From: Monocercomonoides exilis
Taxonomy: Eukaryota; Preaxostyla; Oxymonadida; Polymastigidae
Length of the DNA stretch: 53,346 bases
NCBI GenBank assembly: GCA_001643675.2
Contig: LSRY02000080.1
Coordinates: forward strand, 1-53,346
Direction of reading: 5' to 3'
The stretch's first letter is position 1. Each line of letters begins with the position of its first letter. The notes under the pieces were generated by a model. That model did not search any database and was not told the DNA's origin. It was given only the letters and a program-made list of their open reading frames with translations. Positions 48,294 through 53,346 of the stretch are shown here, in pieces. Position numbers and translations under genes: made by a program.

Positions 48294-48863
48294 GTGATTA
48301 TTCACTCATAATGAGGATCATCAAAGAATAGCATTCTTGATTTATGTTCAACAACGTGTTGTATCAGTAATTTTGATGTATTTCAGAAATTTTCTATGTA
48401 TTTTGTTGTTTTTCCAAATTATGTGCGTGCTCTTTCAATTTTGCAGTTTTCCATTCTTTTTGGTAGCTTTTTTAAGAATATTGAATCTTCTCAGCCTCAT
48501 TTCCAATTACTTTCCTTTTTTCAATACAGTTTTCGTATTCCAAAGATAAGCAGAAAATTCATATCAAAAATGCTTAAAATAGTAGTTTCGATGATAATAA
48601 TTATCCTTTTTTGCTATTTGCTAATCAATCATCCCAATTGAATAATTTTAATGAAGTGTATTTTCATGCCCATATACGATAGAAAAATTTGGAGATAACT
48701 CAAAAATACCTACAAATCATTATCACAAATCCAAAATTTTTATATTAAGGTATTCACCAAATAATTCAGAGATGTTTCAAACAACATTAATGTTTTTGAA
48801 ATATCGATTAACACGATTAGCGAAAAAAGAAAAGATCGTTACCACAACAAATTCAATAATTGT
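48294..48863. other. Region upstream of the FANCD2-like gene
   Basis: AT-rich DNA. A plus-strand open frame at 48396-48641 is rich in Phe, Leu and Ile and ends in a hydrophobic tail; I cannot connect it to the FANCD2-like gene or to any family. Nothing else is seen. Confidence 0.35.
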
Positions 48864-50490
48864 ATGTTTTTGAAGTTTATGCTATTACGCGCCAATGCAT
48901 CATTTAAAAAAGTTGCACAATCTGATCAGCAAAATTCAGATAATAATAAACCTCCGCAACCGAAATTTATCCAACTTTTGAAAAATCTAGGCTTGATATT
49001 TGAAGATGGATGTTTTATGTTTGGTTTGTTGTTGTTGTTTTATATCTCTCTAAAAATCTTAATGACTCGTTCGTTCTATTAAATTTATTTCAGAGGCAAA
49101 TTCGTTTGAAACAAAAAGTAAACTTGAACTGTATCTTCAAGACGATGAAAAGAAAAATGAATTCTTGAGATTGCTTGATGATTACACCTCGTCTATGAAA
49201 TCTTTTCATGCGCTTCTTGTCGGAGTAATTTCTCAGTCATTGTTTGTGCTTGTTTTTCTCAAATATTTCACATTAGTTTTGAAAGAGATCAATCAATTTC
49301 TTCATTATCATGGGGGACTGGGGAAAGTGTAATTAGAATGCTATTGAATTCTGCTAAAATACAAAAGATGTTGCATCTATTTTGTTGGATCGAATTCTAG
49401 AATTCGCAATGGAGATGTGTGCTTTTCAAAAGTTATTTTTTCATTCGTTGATTTTCTTTTATCATTTTTGAAAAGAGAAACAAAGCCTTCTTTAATTGTG
49501 TCATCACCTCAACATGTTACTATTATTCAGCTTTCTCTGAAACAGCTTTCCTGGCTGGATAATCTTGAATGTGATCGATTTGTTATCAACAGACTGATAG
49601 AGATAGTCCAGATGATAACCCCACGAACTGTGAACTTGTCCAGCTCAAGAAGCAATGGAAACTCTACGTCTACGGTGAATTGCGATCTGCGATCAGAAAT
49701 TATTTTGGCACTTCCAGGAATTGCGTCTGATGCCATCCATCCAGTCGTTGCTGAGATGCTCTGTCGTATTGCAAAGGAGACTGATGGTGAGAAGTCGCTG
49801 CCAGCCATCCTACAAACATTCTCGTTCCTTCGAATACCCGAAAAGCAGGCTGAAGAAGCGCGTGCGTTGTGCATGACTGCACTTCGCACGGCGCCGTTCC
49901 ATCTTCTTCCGCCAATTGTGGACTATCTGTTCACGAACAGCTCAGCGGGGTTGCTTGGTTTACGCGATGATGCAAAGAAGAAGAAGGCGTATGGATTGTT
50001 TGATGAGATACTGATGAACATCAATCTGTGTGTGTTTGGGCGAGAGAGAGAAAGAGCACTGGAAAAGGAAAGAGGATATGAAGGTGGAGAGAAGAGTATA
50101 GTCAGAGGCAGAAGCATTGGGAGTTACTCTCAGTCAACTTCTTCTTCTTCTTCTTCTTCATCGTCTGCGCTCAATGCACAAAACATTGCAGAAGCAGAAC
50201 TTGCTGCTATGCTCAAAAAAGCGTGCACATCCAATCCTGATTTTGCTGATTATCTGAACACTCGCTATCACAGAATATTCACTTCTTCTTCATCTCAATC
50301 TTCTTCTTCCTCCTCCTCTCCTTCTTCCATGGCACATCAATATCCTCCTCTTTCTAGTCAGTTCATTTCATCTTCTTTGTCTCCTCTCTCTTCTTCGTCT
50401 GCATCTCGCTTCTCTTCTGATCTCTTTCCACTAGACATTTGGCTTCTCTTCTTTCTGTTCTCTTCCACTTCATCCACTTCATCATCATCA

Positions 50491-50521
<31 letters not shown>

Positions 50522-53346
50522 TGTCTGCTTTGTCTTCTGTCCAATCGTCTCACCGCTTTTTGCTGGGCAGGTGTGGCTGAAGGCAGCTGAACGAGAAGGG
50601 AACACGCTCATTCCTCTGATTGAAACTGCCCTCAGCCCACTTCATTCGACTGCTCTGAACGACAATTACGAGGCTGTTGGACTTTGGCATCGATGCTGAT
50701 GCTGCGGGAAGCGACGGAGAAGGGAAAGGAAAGGGGAGAGGGAGAGGGAAGAAAAATGGAATGGGGTCCGGAAAATAGTGGGCGGAGAAATAAAGAGAGA
50801 GATAGAATTGCTGCTGATGAAGTCTATTTCAAAATCTCCTCTTGCTCTTTCATCGTCATCGTCATCCATTTCGTCCTCATCAGCAACTTTCTCTTCTTCT
50901 TCACTCATTCACAAATGCCAGCAGCTGAGCAGCACGCTCTTTCTCTGCTCCTTCTCCACTTTTTCGTCTCCTTCATCTCGTCAGGATATTCTTGCCCGTC
51001 TCCTCACATTTGCTGGCTCTTCCAACCAGCACACATCTGATGCCTCTCTTTCTCTCTCCACATCTGCGAGCAGAAGACAGAAGAAATGCGTCGGGTAGTT
51101 GCCTTTGCGCAGTCGCTGATGGAGTTTGTAGGTTCGTTTTCGCTGCAGCAGATAGAGAAGGTGTTCCGAATAGAGGCTGTGCTGGCAATGAGAGGGGCAG
51201 ACATCAATGAAGGGCTGAAGGAGACGCTGAACATGGTCATTGTGAAGGAGGTGAACAGGCCAGTGAACAAGACACTCGAAGGCGTGAGGAGGGTGCTGCT
51301 GCTGAGGAGAACTGCTGTGGAGGATGGGAATGCGCAGAATGACAGATTGTTTGGGAGAATGAAGATGTCAAATGGGAAAGATAATGGAAATGAAGCTGGG
51401 GAAGAAGAGAACTCAGAAATGGAACATTCAGTTGTGGATGACATGCACAATTCATCATCATCGGCTTCTTCTTCATATTCTTCATATTCTTATCCTTCCT
51501 CTTCCTCTTCCTCTCTTTCTGTTGCGAGTCATGAAAGCAATGCCACTATGTCCATTTTGGCTGTCTTCCAGACATTCACATCGCCTCAACATCAGTCTTC
51601 CTTCCTTTCTGTTTATTCTTCTTCATCTGGCTTCTCTTCTCTGCCTTCTGCACTAACAGCCCTTGTTCCTCAGACAATTGGAGTGATTGGAGTGATTAGC
51701 TTTGTGCATGAGTTGTCTCTCAGATGTTTAATACTATCGAATGAGTCAGCTCTTTCATCTTCATCCTCTTCTTCTTCTTCTTCTCTCTTTGAGCATCAGC
51801 AGGAAATCTCTTCTCTCATCACTTTTGCTCGTTCAAAGCTGAAGAACAGTTCTCCTCTTTCTCGCATTCTCCTGCTCCGCTTGCTATCCAACGAGGTGCG
51901 TTTGTGCAGTCTTCCGCAGGACGCTGCATTCACTCTGATAGAAAGTGTGTCTGATGAAGTGGAACGATATGGTTTGGAGCTGAATCAGATGGGGAGTGTG
52001 GAAGGAGCAGTTGGAGATGATGGGTATGCTGGCTCTTCTTCCTCGTCTCTTTCGACTGGCGGAGCGAATTTTCTGTCAGCAGAGGCAGTCAGACAGCAGA
52101 TAGCTGCACAGTCGCTGATGGCAGCACTCAAAGAGAGAGCGAGAAAGCACAGGAAAAAGAGCATGAGAAGGAAAAAGAGATCGACAGGCAGTTGGAAATG
52201 AGCATATTGAGGCAGAAGAATGCGCTGGAGAAAGGCAGCATCACACCCGAACAGCACAAAAGAAGCGTCGACATTCTGAAGAGTGAAGCAGAAGAGCAGA
52301 AGAAGCAGCTGCGGGAAGAGCTGACCAGTTTCCTGCAGCAGCAGAGCGAGCAGCAGTTCGCACTGGAGCAGCAGAGCCAGCAGTACCAGCAGCTCTATCT
52401 GATCTCCTCGCAGCCACCACCGCCTCGCTTCCGGGTGAACACATCGAGAGACGCTTTTCCGCCTGTGTTGATTCCGCGTGTGGTGTTCAACACAGAACAG
52501 GAAGACAGTCAGATCCTGTTTAACATTCTGAGATGTGTGAAACGGAACCCGTCGGAGGCGCTTGTCCACCCAGCCAGACTCACTTTCATTGCATCTGGGA
52601 CAATCTTCCAGAACATCGTGGCACCTCCTCAGCAGACACAGATGATGGAGTCGCTGACTCCTTCTTCTTCTCTTTCTTCTTCCTCTTCCTCTTCTGCCAC
52701 GCCTTCTCCTCCGTGTTTCCCTTCAACATCAGCTGTGGCAAATGCGTTGTCTGATATTAGTGGGATTCTTCTGTCTTGTCACTGTCTGTTTGATGAAAAG
52801 ACGCTGCTGAGATTTTATCTGAATCAAAACAAACAATATTTTGATGGAGAAGGGAACGAAAGGAATAACAAGATGAAGATATTATCAGATGATGAAGAAA
52901 ACAATGAAAATTATGAAGCTGAAGATGGCAATGATGGCAAAGAAGAAGAAGAAAACAATGATGCTGAAAGAAGCAGCAGCAGAAGCAAATGCGATGACGA
53001 TGATGTTGTGGATAACGATGGATTCACAAGAATGCAGCCAGATGAAGAGTCAGATGATGAAGGAAACACAGAAGAAGAAAAAGGATCTCTTCTTCAAGCA
53101 AACAAAGCGACTCAACAAAAGACATGATATCTTCTCATTCAAATTCAAAAACTTCTTCTTCTCTTCCTCAGCTGTCTGTTGAGCCTTATCACTTAAACAC
53201 AGCGTGTTTGTCTCTTTACCTGTCTCTGTCTTTTCTGAGGGAAGTGCTGAATGTCTATTCGTTCTCAACAGAAAGGACAGTCCAGTGCATTCTTCTCATT
53301 CAGCTGAGCAGAGCTGTGTCATTAGCACGCTGTCTGACAAGATGGG
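48864..53346 (+). CDS. FANCD2: FANCD2-like Fanconi anaemia protein, 5' part, runs off the window
   Basis: FANCD2 forms the ID2 clamp with FANCI at stalled forks and interstrand crosslinks. Recognised pieces in family order: FIQLLKNLGLIFEDG (about 48968), SKLELYLQDDEKKNEFLRLL (about 49112), LKQLSWLDNLECDRFVINRL and EIILALPGIASDAIHPVV (49530-49750), PLDIWLLFFLFSST (about 50427), WLKAAEREGNTLIPLIETAL (about 50574), AQSLMEFVGSFSLQQIEKVF (about 51110), IGVIGVISFVHEL (about 51680), and a helix with SFLREVLNVYSFS at the right edge (about 53230). Introns at 49024-49093 and 49432-49475 fit in phase; other frame changes (about 49330, 50577, 50700-51090, 52190, 53127) are not resolved and may be introns or lesions. 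Long poly-Ser and a Gln/Glu-rich coiled-coil insertion (about 52140-52400) enlarge it. The first ATG at 48864 is plausible but an earlier exon is possible. FANCI is the alternative; the SWLDNL and ALPGI segments favour D2. Confidence 0.72.

Noticed and set aside
47845-48641. Plus-strand open frames between dynein and FANCD2
   Set aside because: Their Phe/Leu/Ile- or Lys/Asn-rich content matches AT-rich spacer, and part of them overlaps the more protein-like minus-strand pieces.
1-53346. tRNA, rRNA or other structural RNA genes
   Set aside because: I looked for tRNA-like cloverleaf ends and B-box-like words and for conserved rRNA words and found none that I could support by eye.

Overview
The window is nuclear DNA of a flagellated protist, most probably an oxymonad close to Monocercomonoides. 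The grounds are spliceosomal introns mostly of 44 to 130 nt, a complete axonemal dynein heavy chain, very AT-rich intergenic DNA, serine-rich and acidic insertions in conserved proteins, and two members of a helical protein family that I remember as greatly expanded in Monocercomonoides. The genetic code looks standard: a dynein frame of about 5,000 codons and a large XRN1 gene both run to ordinary stop codons.

Left part (1 to 13.7 kb) is mobile DNA. A Merlin-type (IS1016/ISXO2-like) transposase gene at about 1.0 to 1.9 kb is cut by the edge of an 11.46-kb inverted duplication (1932-13388). Its arms are about 5.3 and 5.9 kb with a 232-bp loop. Each arm carries a damaged hAT-superfamily transposase gene with two introns, followed by a 30-bp minisatellite that encodes a Lys/Glu/Ala-rich decapeptide repeat. 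The two copies are broken at different places. The loop carries a small acidic reading frame. A 200-bp hairpin element lies just to the right.

Middle part (13.8 to 31.1 kb): a six-exon XRN1-type 5'-3' exoribonuclease on the minus strand (about 2,565 residues), a decayed HGH1-like sequence on the plus strand, a helical-family gene with a frameshift, a ten-exon ARH1-type ADP-ribosylarginine hydrolase on the minus strand with a 17-nt exon and a GC-AG intron, and a second, intact helical-family gene.

Right part (31.5 to 53.3 kb): a two-exon single-headed inner-arm axonemal dynein heavy chain (about 5,032 residues), a stretch of unidentified minus-strand coding fragments, and the 5' part of a FANCD2-like DNA-repair gene that runs off the window.

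The genes are independent eukaryotic transcription units; I see no operon-like or pathway grouping. XRN1 serves mRNA turnover, ARH1 removes ADP-ribose from arginine, dynein drives flagellar beating and FANCD2 belongs to interstrand crosslink repair. Exon boundaries given here come from reading frames, splice dinucleotides and remembered family sequences, not from transcripts or alignments.
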